Shown in pieces: positions 34,700 through 43,148 of a DNA stretch of 64,000 bases. The position numbers were made by a program, and so were the translations under genes. The notes under the pieces were generated by a model. That model searched no databases. It was not told where the DNA came from and was given only the letters and a program-made list of their open reading frames with translations. The first letter of the stretch is position 1; every line of letters starts with the position of its first letter. This DNA is from Bradyrhizobium cytisi. Its GTDB lineage: Bacteria > Pseudomonadota > Alphaproteobacteria > Rhizobiales > Xanthobacteraceae. The stretch covers positions 62,001 through 126,000 of the forward strand of contig NZ_VSSR01000007.1 of NCBI RefSeq assembly GCF_008123515.1, in the 5' to 3' direction.

Positions 34700-35719
34700 A
34701 TGGCTGAGCCGGCAAAGCTTGTCAGCGCGACATCGGATGTCGCGCCTGTCACTCCTGGACTGGTGTGGGCATTTCGTTTGCATGGTGACGGCAGCGCCGA
34801 GGCGCTGCCGATCGACCAGCCGATCGAGTTCAGCCATGATGGCCGGCTCTGGCTGCATTTCAATTTGACAGATGGTCGCGTGCGGCCGTGGATCGCGACA
34901 TCAACGTTGCCGCCCCTGGCGCGCGACCTGTTGCTGTCGAGCGACACGTTCCAGCAGCTTCACGTCATCGACCATTGCGTCTACGGCGTGTTCTCCGATC
35001 TCGTCCGCGACATCGATGCTGCTACGGAAGAGACCGCGTTCCTGCGCTTCGCCATGACCGAGCATCTCTTGGTCTCGGGCCGCCATCAGGCGCTGTGCTC
35101 GGCGGATGCGATGCGGCGCGTCCTCGAAGGCGGTTATCGCGTCGACAATGTCGCCCATCTTCTGGAGAAGATTGTCGACGAGGTCGCCGATACGCTCGAC
35201 AGGATGGCCGACAAGCTCGGCCAGGAGATCGACGGCATCGAGGAACGCATTCTCGCCGACGACGCCAAGCCGGAGATGCGCCGCACGCTCGGAAGGTTGC
35301 GCCGGACCTGCGTGCGGCTGCACCGCCAGCTCACCGGCCTGCGCGTGCTGTTCCATCGGCTCGACCAGAAGAACACCGATCATCTGTCGCCGGGCCTGCG
35401 CATCCAGGCCGGCAAGCTCGCCCAGCGGCTCGACGGTCTCGACCACGACATCGTCGAGCTCCGGGAGCGCAGCCGCCTGCTCGAGGAGGAGCTGCGCTTC
35501 AAGAACGAGGAGGAGAGCAACAAGCACCTCCACACGCTCTCGATCGTGACGACGCTGCTGCTGCCGCCGACGCTGATCACCGGCATCTTCGGCATGAACA
35601 CCAAGGGCTTGCCGCTCACCGACGTGGACGAGGGCTTCCTCTGGGCGGCGGCGCTGATGGTGAGCTCGATCGGCCTTGCCTACCTGTTCATGCGGCGCAC
35701 CGGCATCTTCAAAAAGTAG
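34700..35719 (+). CDS. zntB: CorA-like zinc transporter ZntB family
   Basis: 339-residue metal-ion channel/transporter. A large cytoplasmic N-domain with long helices (about 150-280, e.g. ILADDAKPEMRRTLGRLRRT) precedes two C-terminal transmembrane helices. The GMN motif is in ITGIFGMNTKGLPLTDV; the TKGLP context is nearer ZntB than CorA. Moves Zn2+ or related divalent ions. The porin start follows within 15-25 bp and may be co-transcribed. Confidence 0.9.
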   Translation: MAEPAKLVSATSDVAPVTPGLVWAFRLHGDGSAEALPIDQPIEFSHDGRLWLHFNLTDGRVRPWIATSTLPPLARDLLLSSDTFQQLHVIDHCVYGVFSDLVRDIDAATEETAFLRFAMTEHLLVSGRHQALCSADAMRRVLEGGYRVDNVAHLLEKIVDEVADTLDRMADKLGQEIDGIEERILADDAKPEMRRTLGRLRRTCVRLHRQLTGLRVLFHRLDQKNTDHLSPGLRIQAGKLAQRLDGLDHDIVELRERSRLLEEELRFKNEEESNKHLHTLSIVTTLLLPPTLITGIFGMNTKGLPLTDVDEGFLWAAALMVSSIGLAYLFMRRTGIFKK

Positions 35720-35732
35720 CGCATGCAAGCCG

Positions 35733-37145
35733 GTGTCAGCCGTGAGTGGGATTGCCCAGACATTTGCGTTGCGACGTTCGGTCGTGATCGCGGCGATGTT
35801 GCTCGCGAGCACCGGCGCGTTCGCCGGCGCCAAGGATGAGAGCGCTGCCGACTGGCTGTTCCCAAGATGGTTCAACGAGTGGCATGACGGTCTCGCCAAC
35901 AAGGGGCTCAATTTCGGCGCGACCTACATTGCCGACAACATCGGCAATGTCTCGGGCGGCGTCTCGCGCGGCGCCATCCATTTCGGCCGGCTCGATCTCT
36001 CGGTCGATGCCGATCTCGACAAGCTTGTCGGCTGGACCGGCGGCCGCATCTTTGCCAATGGCTACATCATCTACGGCCGCGGGCTCAGCCGGAATTACAT
36101 CCATAATCTCGCTACCATCAGCGAGATCGAGGCACTGCCCGACCAGCGGCTCTACAACGCCTATTTCGAGCAAAGCTTCTTCAACGACCGGCTGAACATC
36201 AGGGCCGGCCAGCAGGCGGCCGACGTCGAGTTCTTCGACAGCCAGACCGATGACCTCTTCATCAACGGCACCTTTGGCTGGCCCGCGATCAAGGCGTCAA
36301 ACCTCCCGGCCGGAGGCCCGGCGCCGCCGATCGCGGTGCCCGGTATTCGCGTCAAGGTTCAGGTCGCGGACAACGTCACCGTCTTCGGTGCTGTGTTCAA
36401 CGGCAATCCAGCCGCGCCCGGCGGCGGAGATCCGCAGACGCGCGACAATCATGGTCTGGCGTTTCGCGTCAATGATCCGCCCTGGCTGATCGGGCAGGTC
36501 CACTTCGACTATCATGTCGACATCGGCGGAAGCACGCTTGCCGGCAATGTCACACCCGGAGGCTGGTATCATTTCGGCGATTTCGACAGTCAGCGCTTCA
36601 CGGCGGACGGCTTCTCGCTCGCAGACCCTACCGGATCCGGCATTCCGGCGAAGCTTCGCGGCAATTACGGAATCTATGCGGTCGTCGAGCAGGCCCTGTG
36701 GCGGCCGCCGGGGACAGAAACCGAAAAGACCGTGTCGGCCTCGATCCCCGGCGTCACCGCCTTCGGCCGCGTCGCCTACAGCCCGCCCGACCGCAATCTG
36801 ATCGATCTCTATCTCGACGGCGGCGTCGGCTTTGTCGGCTTTACGCCCGGCCGTCCGCTCGACCGGTTCGGGGTCGGGGTGGCCTATATGCGGATTTCGG
36901 GCGCAGCACGAAGCCTCGACGTCGATACGCAGTTTTTCGACGGCATCCGGAGCCCGGTGCGCAGCAGCGAGGCCTTGCTCGAAATCATCTACGAGGCGCA
37001 CATCAGGCCGGGCTGGCTGATCGCGCCTTACTTCCAATATGTATTCAGACCGTCGGGCGGCATCCCCAACCCGAACGATCCGACCGGCGCGTCGCGGATC
37101 GGTGACGCCGCTGTATTCGGCGTCACCACCACGATCAAGTACTAG
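35733..37145 (+). CDS. Carbohydrate-selective porin, OprB family
   Basis: About 470 residues. Signal peptide RRSVVIAAMLLASTGAFAGA, then a barrel with OprB traits (WFNEWHDGLANKGLNFGATY, GNYGIYAVVEQALWRPPGTE, VSASIPGVTAFGRVAYSP) ending in IKY. The start is uncertain: GTG 35733 and GTG 35742 are in frame and neither has a strong ribosome site; a start at 35676 would overlap zntB. Facilitates sugar passage through the outer membrane. Its TAG overlaps the CTA of the convergent MFS gene. Confidence 0.88.
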   Translation: MSAVSGIAQTFALRRSVVIAAMLLASTGAFAGAKDESAADWLFPRWFNEWHDGLANKGLNFGATYIADNIGNVSGGVSRGAIHFGRLDLSVDADLDKLVGWTGGRIFANGYIIYGRGLSRNYIHNLATISEIEALPDQRLYNAYFEQSFFNDRLNIRAGQQAADVEFFDSQTDDLFINGTFGWPAIKASNLPAGGPAPPIAVPGIRVKVQVADNVTVFGAVFNGNPAAPGGGDPQTRDNHGLAFRVNDPPWLIGQVHFDYHVDIGGSTLAGNVTPGGWYHFGDFDSQRFTADGFSLADPTGSGIPAKLRGNYGIYAVVEQALWRPPGTETEKTVSASIPGVTAFGRVAYSPPDRNLIDLYLDGGVGFVGFTPGRPLDRFGVGVAYMRISGAARSLDVDTQFFDGIRSPVRSSEALLEIIYEAHIRPGWLIAPYFQYVFRPSGGIPNPNDPTGASRIGDAAVFGVTTTIKY

Positions 37146-38437
37146 GCCATCGCGGGTTTTGCTTGCGGCTTCGGCTGCCGCGACAGTGCCAGCACGATCA
37201 GCGAGGCGAACACGCAGAGCGCGCCGGCCACGAAGAAGGCGGGCAGGTAGCTTTGCAGCAGCGTCCGCGACAGGCCCGCGCCGAAGGCGGCGGTGCCGGC
37301 GCCGAGCTGATGGCCGGCAAAGATCCAGCCGAACACCAGATTGGCGCGTTCGGGCCCGAATTTCTGCGCGGTCAGCCGCACCGTCGGCGGCACGGTCGCG
37401 ATCCAGTCGAGGCCGTAGAACATCGCGAAGATCGACAGGCCATAGAACGAGAAATCGCTGAACGGCAGGAAGATCAGTGAGAGCCCGCGCAGGCCGTAGT
37501 ACCAGAACAGCAGGAAGCGGTTGTCATAGCGGTCCGACAGCCAGCCCGACATGATGGTGCCGAAGAAATCGAAAATGCCCATCGCCGCCAGCAGGCTCGC
37601 CGCCTGCACCTGCGGGATGCCGAAGTCGAGACACATCGGAATCAGATGCACTTGCACGAGGCCGTTGGTCGAGGCGCCGCAGACGAAGAACGTTGCAAAC
37701 AGGATCCAGAACGCGCTCGACTTCGAGGCGTCGCGTAGCGTGCCGAGCGCAACACCCGTGATCGAGCCGTGGTTCACTGGTGGTGCGGGCAGCGGCTCGG
37801 TGCCTTCGTCGCCGAAGGGGCGCAGGCCCAGATCGGTCGGGCGATCGCGCATCACGAGCAGCACTGCCAGTGCAGAAACGCCGAGCATGATGCAGACGAA
37901 GCCGAGCGCAAGGCGCCAGCCGAAGCGTTCGGTGAGGCTTGCGAGCAGCGGCAGGAACACGAGCTGGCCGGTGGCGACGCTCGCGGTCAGGATACCGACG
38001 ACCAGGCCGCGCCGCGCGGCAAACCAGCGCGTGGAGATGGTGGCGCCCAGCACCAGCGCGGTCATGCCGGTGCCGATGCCGATGACAACGCCCCAGAGCG
38101 CCACGAGCTGCCAGATCTCTGTCATGCCGAGCGAGAGCACGAGCGCCGAGACGACGATGAGCTGGGCGGTCAGCGTGACGTTACGCAGGCCGTAGCGGTT
38201 GAGCAGGGCGGCCGCGAACGGCGCCATCAGCCCGAACAGGATGAAGCGGATCGAGAGCGCGGAGGAGATCTCTGCAGTGCTCCAGCCGAACTCCTTCTGA
38301 AGCGGAACGATGAACACGCCGGGCGCGCCGACCGTGCCGGCGCTGATCAGCGCGGCGAAGAAGGTTACGCCGACCATCACCCAGCCGTAGTGGATGTTGC
38401 GACGGCCGAGTGCGGCCGAAAGCCAGTTCGAGATCAT
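37142..38437 (-). CDS. MFS transporter (monocarboxylate/OFA-like)
   Basis: 431 residues with 12 predicted helices. N-terminus IHYGWVMVGVTFFAALISAG, followed by VGAPGVFIVPLQKEFGWSTA, is characteristic of the oxalate/formate-antiporter and monocarboxylate-porter branch. The motif-A-like loop is GWLSDRYDNRF. Substrate unknown. Start 38437 with GAGGGGCA upstream. Confidence 0.9.
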   Translation of the reverse strand: MISNWLSAALGRRNIHYGWVMVGVTFFAALISAGTVGAPGVFIVPLQKEFGWSTAEISSALSIRFILFGLMAPFAAALLNRYGLRNVTLTAQLIVVSALVLSLGMTEIWQLVALWGVVIGIGTGMTALVLGATISTRWFAARRGLVVGILTASVATGQLVFLPLLASLTERFGWRLALGFVCIMLGVSALAVLLVMRDRPTDLGLRPFGDEGTEPLPAPPVNHGSITGVALGTLRDASKSSAFWILFATFFVCGASTNGLVQVHLIPMCLDFGIPQVQAASLLAAMGIFDFFGTIMSGWLSDRYDNRFLLFWYYGLRGLSLIFLPFSDFSFYGLSIFAMFYGLDWIATVPPTVRLTAQKFGPERANLVFGWIFAGHQLGAGTAAFGAGLSRTLLQSYLPAFFVAGALCVFASLIVLALSRQPKPQAKPAMA

Positions 38438-38551
38438 TGCCCCTCAATCCAGGTTGGCGGGTTTCGGGCGACCCGCGTCATTGTTGTAATCTGGCACGGA
38501 AACGGGAGGTCTGAAATGACAGACTTCCCTCAATTCAGGACGTCGCGGCCG

Positions 38552-39748
38552 CTAGTGCGCGAGACGTTCCACCGCGATCGCAGTGGCCTCGCCGCCGCCG
38601 ATGCAGAGTGCCGCAACGCCGCGCTTGAGGTTGTTGGCCTCGAGCGCATGCAGCAGCGTCACGATCAGCCGTGCGCCGGTGGCGCCGATCGGATGGCCGA
38701 GCGCACAGGCGCCGCCATTGATGTTGAGCTTTTCGCGGGGAATGCCGAGATCGCGCTGCGCTGCCATCGCGACCACTGCGAACGCTTCGTTGATCTCAAA
38801 GAGATCGACATCGCCTGCGCTCCAGCCGACCTTCTCGAGCAGCTTGCGGATCGCCGGGATCGGCGCGGTGGTGAACCATTGCGGCTCCTGGCTGTGGGTG
38901 GCATGCCCCTTGATCACGGCGAGTGCGGGCAGGCCGTTACGATCGGCGAGCGAGCGCTTCGTCAGCACCAGTGCGGCGGCGCCATCGGCATTGGCGGAGG
39001 AGGCCGCGGGCGTGATCGTGCCGTTGGCACGGAACGCCGGCTTCAATCCGGGAATCTTCGCCGGATCGACCTTCAGTGGGTGCTCGTCATTGGCAATCAC
39101 GCGCGGTCCGGCCTTCTCGGTTAGCGTGATCGGTGCGATCTCCGCCTTGAAGGCACCACCCTCGACCGCCTTGCGCGCGCGACTCAGCGTCTCCATCGCA
39201 TAAGCGTCCTGGTCCTTGCGGGTGAATTGATAGGCCTCGGCCGTCGCCTCGCCGAAATCGCCCATGGAGCGGCCGGTCTCGTAGGCGTCCTCCAGGCCGT
39301 CCATCATCATGTGGTCGATGATGCGGTCGTGGCCGGCGCGATAGCCGCCGCGCGCCTTCGCCAGAAGATACGGCGCGTTGCTCATGCTCTCCATGCCGCC
39401 GGAGACGACGATCTCGGCCGAGCCGGCGCGGATGATGTCGTGCGCCAGCATGGTCGCCTTCATGCCCGAACCGCAGACTTTGTTGACCGTGGTCGCCCCG
39501 GTCGCGTCGGGGAGGCCCGCGCCACGTGCGGCCTGGCGCGCCGGTGCCTGGCCCTGGCCGGCCGGCAGCACGCAGCCCATGAACACCTCATCCACTTTCT
39601 CAGGCGCAAGCTTGGCGCGTTCCAGCGCCGCATCGATGACGTGCGATCCGAGCTTGTGCGCGGCAAGCGGCGACAACTCGCCCATGAAGCGGCCGAGCGG
39701 GGTGCGGGCGGCGGAGACGATGACGACGGGATCGGCGGCTTCGGCCAT
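38552..39748 (-). CDS. Acetyl-CoA acetyltransferase (classical thiolase)
   Basis: 398-residue thiolase. Nucleophile in TTVNKVCGSGMKATMLAH, His in NINGGACALGHPIGATGARL and the second Cys in ALCIGGGEATAIAVE. All three catalytic blocks are intact, unlike the thiolase at 20526. Condenses or cleaves acetoacetyl-CoA (PHB synthesis, ketone-body or fatty-acid use). Upstream, CATCATATGATG (39786-39797) is a likely operator. The enoyl-CoA hydratase gene lies 130 bp upstream on the same strand. Confidence 0.94.
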   Translation of the reverse strand: MAEAADPVVIVSAARTPLGRFMGELSPLAAHKLGSHVIDAALERAKLAPEKVDEVFMGCVLPAGQGQAPARQAARGAGLPDATGATTVNKVCGSGMKATMLAHDIIRAGSAEIVVSGGMESMSNAPYLLAKARGGYRAGHDRIIDHMMMDGLEDAYETGRSMGDFGEATAEAYQFTRKDQDAYAMETLSRARKAVEGGAFKAEIAPITLTEKAGPRVIANDEHPLKVDPAKIPGLKPAFRANGTITPAASSANADGAAALVLTKRSLADRNGLPALAVIKGHATHSQEPQWFTTAPIPAIRKLLEKVGWSAGDVDLFEINEAFAVVAMAAQRDLGIPREKLNINGGACALGHPIGATGARLIVTLLHALEANNLKRGVAALCIGGGEATAIAVERLAH

Positions 39749-39785
39749 GACGAGACTCCCTGGCGATGGCGACTGAGATTATGGT

Positions 39786-39797
39786 CATCATATGATG
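39786..39797. promoter_or_regulatory. 12-bp perfect palindrome upstream of thiolase
   Basis: CATCATATGATG, 38 bp before the thiolase ATG. Shares the ATCATA/TATGAT half-site with the palindrome at 40777-40794, so one regulator could bind both. Confidence 0.45.
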
Positions 39798-39877
39798 CGG
39801 CGCAAAAAATGCAACCGCGCGAGCATGAGAAATTGTCGTGGATTGGATGAGAATTGGTCGTTCGAACGGAGGAGTCG

Positions 39878-40648
39878 CTACCGCTTCCGGTTCACAAACG
39901 CCCGCATCAGCCGCGTGGGCTCGTCCGTCAGAAACGACTCGCCGAACACCTTGACGCTCAAATTCACCGACTCCGTCAATGGCAGCTCCTCCCATTGCCG
40001 CAGCAGCGCCTTCTGCGAACGCAGCGCCTCGGGGCCGCATTCGAGCAGCGCGTTCACGAGATGCTCGATCTCGGCATCCAGTCCGCCGGCCGGCGCGATT
40101 CTGTCGATCAGGCCCCAGGCCAGCGCCGTCGGCGCGTCGATATTCTCCGCGGTCATCACCAGCCAGCGCGCGCGGGCCCAGCCGATCAGGCGCGGCAGCA
40201 GCGCGGCGTGGATCACCGATGGAATTCCGACGCGCACCTCCGGCATGCCGAAATGCGCATCATGCGCGGCGATGCGGAAATCGCAGGCCGCGGCGACTTC
40301 GAGCCCGCCGCCGAGGCACCAGCCGGGCAGGCGCGCGATCACGGGGGCCGGGAAGTGGCGTACCGCTTCGCAGAGATCGCGCAGGCGGCTGATGAACGCT
40401 TCGGCCGATGTCTGGTCGAGCTTGGCCATCTCCTTGATGTCGGCGCCGCCGATCATGCTCTTCTCGCTCTGGCCGCGTAGCACCATGATTCGGATGCTGC
40501 GGTCGCTGGCAAGCTTTTGCAGGCCTTCGCGCACTGCATCGGTCACGGGCGATCCCAGAATATTCAGCGGGCCGGCATTGCAGATCGCGACATGGACGAC
40601 GCCACGGGCATCGCGCGTCACGCCGCAGTGGTTGTTGAGCATTTCCAT
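39878..40648 (-). CDS. Enoyl-CoA hydratase/isomerase family protein
   Basis: 256 residues, crotonase fold. The first oxyanion-hole segment is MIGGADIKEMAKLDQ and the second WCLGGGLEVAAACDFRIAAH, followed by FGMPEVRVGIPSVIHAALLP; one of the two catalytic Glu positions (VRVGIPS region) is not standard, so activity may differ from hydration. The ATG at 40648 is chosen; the open frame extends to 40963 but runs antisense to the thioesterase. Divergent from the thioesterase with a palindrome between. Confidence 0.88.
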   Translation of the reverse strand: MEMLNNHCGVTRDARGVVHVAICNAGPLNILGSPVTDAVREGLQKLASDRSIRIMVLRGQSEKSMIGGADIKEMAKLDQTSAEAFISRLRDLCEAVRHFPAPVIARLPGWCLGGGLEVAAACDFRIAAHDAHFGMPEVRVGIPSVIHAALLPRLIGWARARWLVMTAENIDAPTALAWGLIDRIAPAGGLDAEIEHLVNALLECGPEALRSQKALLRQWEELPLTESVNLSVKVFGESFLTDEPTRLMRAFVNRKR

Positions 40649-40776
40649 CGTGGGATCTCTGAGTTTCGTGGATGCGCGCGGGCGCACCGGTCGGTCGGGT
40701 TCACTTCCGGGCCGAAATGCATTGCTTGTCAAGCGGGGATGGGCGGTGGAGTTGCCAGCGCGAAGTCCGCAGCATA

Positions 40777-40794
40777 GTATGATATTTATCATAC
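40777..40794. promoter_or_regulatory. Operator-like palindrome between enoyl-CoA hydratase and thioesterase
   Basis: GTATGATA-TT-TATCATAC, perfect 8-bp arms, ending 6 bp before the thioesterase ATG, so a bound repressor would cover its ribosome/promoter region. AT-rich against a GC-rich background. The TetR gene 600 bp downstream is the nearest candidate regulator. Confidence 0.5.
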
Positions 40795-40800
40795 AAAGGG

Positions 40801-41346
40801 ATGGACATGACCAAACCCGCTCAACTCGACCTGTTTTCGCCAGCGCAGCGGCGCGAGCGCGTGGTGGATTGGCAGGTGCCGGCGCCGGTTGCGAAAGCGG
40901 CCATGGGCCTTTCCGGCATCGACGCCATGCGCGGCATCCGCGACGGCTGGCTGCCGCCCCCACCCTTCGCCAAGCTGATCGGTTTCGTCATGGCCGTGGT
41001 CGAGCCGGGCCGGATCGTGATGGAACTGGAGCCGCGCGAGGATCTCGAAAATACCATCGGCCTCCTGCACGGGGCGACCGCCGCCGCGCTCCTCGACACC
41101 GCCATGGGCTGCGCGATTTCCACGCGGCTGGAGGCCGGGCAGTCGTCGGTGACGCTCGACCTGAAAATGACCTTTCTGCGTCCGCTCTCGGTCCGGTCGG
41201 GGCTGATCTCGGCCGAAGGCAAGATCATCAAGCTGGGGCGCCAGAGCAGCTACACCGAAGGCTTCGTGCGCGACGGCAAAGGCGCCCTCGCAGTCCATGC
41301 AACTGCAACCTTTTCCATGATCGGCAACAATTTTACCGGGAATTAA
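40801..41346 (+). CDS. PaaI family hotdog thioesterase
   Basis: 181-residue hotdog-fold acyl-CoA thioesterase. The active-site block ENTIGLLHGATAAALLDTAM contains the HG pair and the downstream Asp of PaaI enzymes; SVTLDLKMTFLRPLS is the second strand signature. Hydrolyses an acyl- or aryl-CoA; substrate unknown. Its start codon lies immediately after an AT-rich palindrome. Followed 59 bp later by a TetR regulator in the same direction. Confidence 0.9.
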   Translation: MDMTKPAQLDLFSPAQRRERVVDWQVPAPVAKAAMGLSGIDAMRGIRDGWLPPPPFAKLIGFVMAVVEPGRIVMELEPREDLENTIGLLHGATAAALLDTAMGCAISTRLEAGQSSVTLDLKMTFLRPLSVRSGLISAEGKIIKLGRQSSYTEGFVRDGKGALAVHATATFSMIGNNFTGN

Positions 41347-41405
41347 TGCGCCGCCGGACCGATATTCGTGTTATGAGATGACCTCCGACATCCAATGAGA
41401 GCCGC

Positions 41406-42026
41406 ATGCGCTATTCCCGGGAACACAAGCAGGAAACCCACGACCGCATCGTGAAGAAGGCGTCCGTGCGGCTGCGCGAAAAGGGCGCCCACGGCATCGG
41501 CGTCGCCGACCTCATGAAGGAGGCGGGCCTCACCCATGGCGGCTTCTACGCGCATTTCGATTCGCGCGAGGCGCTGGTGATCGAGGCCTTCGGCTACGCC
41601 ATGGACCGCGCAATGGAGCACTGGCGCAAGCAGTCCGACCAGGTCGCGCCCGAAAAGCAGCTTGCCCAGATCGTTGAGACCTATCTCTCCACATTGCACC
41701 GCGACAATCCCGGCCACGGCTGCTCGATCCCCGCGCTCGGCGCCGAGATCGCCCGCGAGAGCCCGAAGACGCGAAAAGCCTTTGCCGGCAAGCTCGATGA
41801 GATGGTCGAGATGATCACCGATTTCATCCCCAATTTGCCGCGCAAGGCCGCGCGCAAGCAGGCGATCGCGACGCTGGCCACGATGGCCGGTACCATGCTG
41901 CTGGCGCGGATCGCCGGCTCCAGCGAGCTGTCGGACGAGGTGCTGAGGGCCGGGAAGGACAGCGCGCTTGAGGGTGCGCGGCGCGAGCCGAAGCTGACGG
42001 CGGCGAAGAAGGCGAAGCAGAACTAG
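41406..42026 (+). CDS. TetR/AcrR family transcriptional regulator
   Basis: 206 residues. N-terminal HTH: IVKKASVRLREKGAHGIGVA and DLMKEAGLTHGGFYAHFDSR (recognition helix THGGFYAHF). The C-terminal helical domain has the PGHGCSIPALGAEIARES block of a large rhizobial TetR subgroup. Likely controls the neighbouring acyl-CoA genes through the TATGAT-type palindromes; inference from proximity. Followed by a GTAGGGTGGGC repeat. Confidence 0.92.
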   Translation: MRYSREHKQETHDRIVKKASVRLREKGAHGIGVADLMKEAGLTHGGFYAHFDSREALVIEAFGYAMDRAMEHWRKQSDQVAPEKQLAQIVETYLSTLHRDNPGHGCSIPALGAEIARESPKTRKAFAGKLDEMVEMITDFIPNLPRKAARKQAIATLATMAGTMLLARIAGSSELSDEVLRAGKDSALEGARREPKLTAAKKAKQN

Positions 42027-42036
42027 GCGAGATGCT

Positions 42037-42130
42037 GTAGGGTGGGCAAAGGCGCTCTTGCGCCGTGCCCACCATCTCTCCGCGTTCGCGTTTGGCAATG
42101 GTGGGCACGCTTCGCTTTGCCGCACCCTAC
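42037..42130. repeat. Dispersed inverted repeat (GTAGGGTGGGC family), copy 2
   Basis: GTAGGGTGGGCAAAGGCGC opens and GCTTTGCCGCACCCTAC closes; GTGCCCACC/GGTGGGCAC inner arms as in the copy at 21704. Lies between convergent TetR and LysR genes, where it may end both transcripts. Confidence 0.8.
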
Positions 42131-42141
42131 GGGAGCCGCGT

Positions 42142-43050
42142 CTACCGCCCCGCAAACAACGCCCGCTCGCGCTCCACGATCTCGCCGATGTAATCCGCCA
42201 CCGCCCTGATCCGCGCGAGATCCTTGCTGTCGGCGTGCATCAGCATCCAGAACGTGCGCGTGATCGAAACCTCCTCCGGCAGCACCGCGACAAGCTGCGG
42301 ATAGTCGCTCGCCATGAAATGCGGCAGCACCGCGATGCCGAAGCCTGATAGCGTGGCGTTGAGCTGCGCGATCAGATTGGCGCTGCGGAAGCGCGCCGAG
42401 ATGCGCGGCGACACCTGCGGCAGATAATCGAGCTCGGGCGTGAACAGCAGCTCCTCGATGTAGCCGACGAAGCGGTGCTGCGGCAGCACCTCGCGCGAGG
42501 CGATCTTCGGGAAACGGTCGAGATAGGCCGGCGAGGCATAGAGCCCGAGGCGGTAATCGAGCAGCTTGCGGCCGACGATGCGGCCTTCCTTCGGCATGGT
42601 CAGGCTGATCGCGATATCGGCCTCGCGCTTGGAGAGACTGAACAGCCGCGCGGTGGCTACAAGTTGCAGATCGAGATCAGGATAGCGGTCGGCGAAGGGC
42701 GCCAGCCGCGGTGCCAGGAAGGCGGTGCCGAACCCGTCAGGCGCGCCGATCCGCACCGTCCCGGTCAGTCGTGCCACGGAGCCGCCGACCTGCTCCTGGT
42801 TGGCGACGATGGTGGATTCCATCGCCTCGGCGCTGTCGGCGACGCGCTGGCCGGCCTCGGTGAGGAGGTAGCCGGTCTTGCGCCGGTCGAACAGCTTGGC
42901 TGAGAGGTGCTTTTCCAGCCGGTCCACACGGCGGATCACCGTGGCATGGTCGACGCCGAGCTGTTTTGCCGCAGCCGACACCGAGCCGCCCCGCACGATG
43001 GCCAGCACGAAGCGGAAGTCGTCCCAGTCGATGTGACCTTGATCCAGCAT
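42142..43050 (-). CDS. LysR family transcriptional regulator
   Basis: 302 residues from ATG 43050. HTH DWDDFRFVLAIVRGGSVSAA, followed by KQLGVDHATVIRRVDRLEKH, then the LysR effector domain (GTVRIGAPDGFGTAFLAPRL, READIAISL). The DHATVIRR wording belongs to the LysR group near aldehyde dehydrogenase genes. An ATG at 43071 and an upstream one at 43119 are alternatives, but 43119 would include the inverted repeat at 43085-43113. Divergent from mmsA, hence the probable regulator of the valine operon. Confidence 0.9.
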   Translation of the reverse strand: MLDQGHIDWDDFRFVLAIVRGGSVSAAAKQLGVDHATVIRRVDRLEKHLSAKLFDRRKTGYLLTEAGQRVADSAEAMESTIVANQEQVGGSVARLTGTVRIGAPDGFGTAFLAPRLAPFADRYPDLDLQLVATARLFSLSKREADIAISLTMPKEGRIVGRKLLDYRLGLYASPAYLDRFPKIASREVLPQHRFVGYIEELLFTPELDYLPQVSPRISARFRSANLIAQLNATLSGFGIAVLPHFMASDYPQLVAVLPEEVSITRTFWMLMHADSKDLARIRAVADYIGEIVERERALFAGR

Positions 43051-43084
43051 TTTCGCACATCTATGGTGCATTATCTCAGACTTG

Positions 43085-43113
43085 AATCCTATAAAATGCA
43101 GGTCGATAGGATT
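43085..43113. promoter_or_regulatory. Inverted repeat between LysR and mmsA, likely LysR site
   Basis: AATCCTAT (43085-43092) and ATAGGATT (43106-43113), perfect 8-bp arms with a 13-bp spacer, 36 bp before the mmsA ATG. The spaced dyad in a divergent promoter region matches usual LysR operator design. Confidence 0.55.
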
Positions 43114-43148
43114 TGTCAAAGCGGATCAGGCCTGAAGGAGTTCATTCC

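Noticed and set aside
38517..38551. Possible small gene starting at ATG 38517 after GGGAGG
   Set aside because: The frame runs antisense into the thiolase 3' end and shows no protein features.
40649..40963. Longer start for the enoyl-CoA hydratase at 40963
   Set aside because: Extension lies antisense to the thioesterase and is Arg/Pro-rich; the crotonase domain is complete from 40648.
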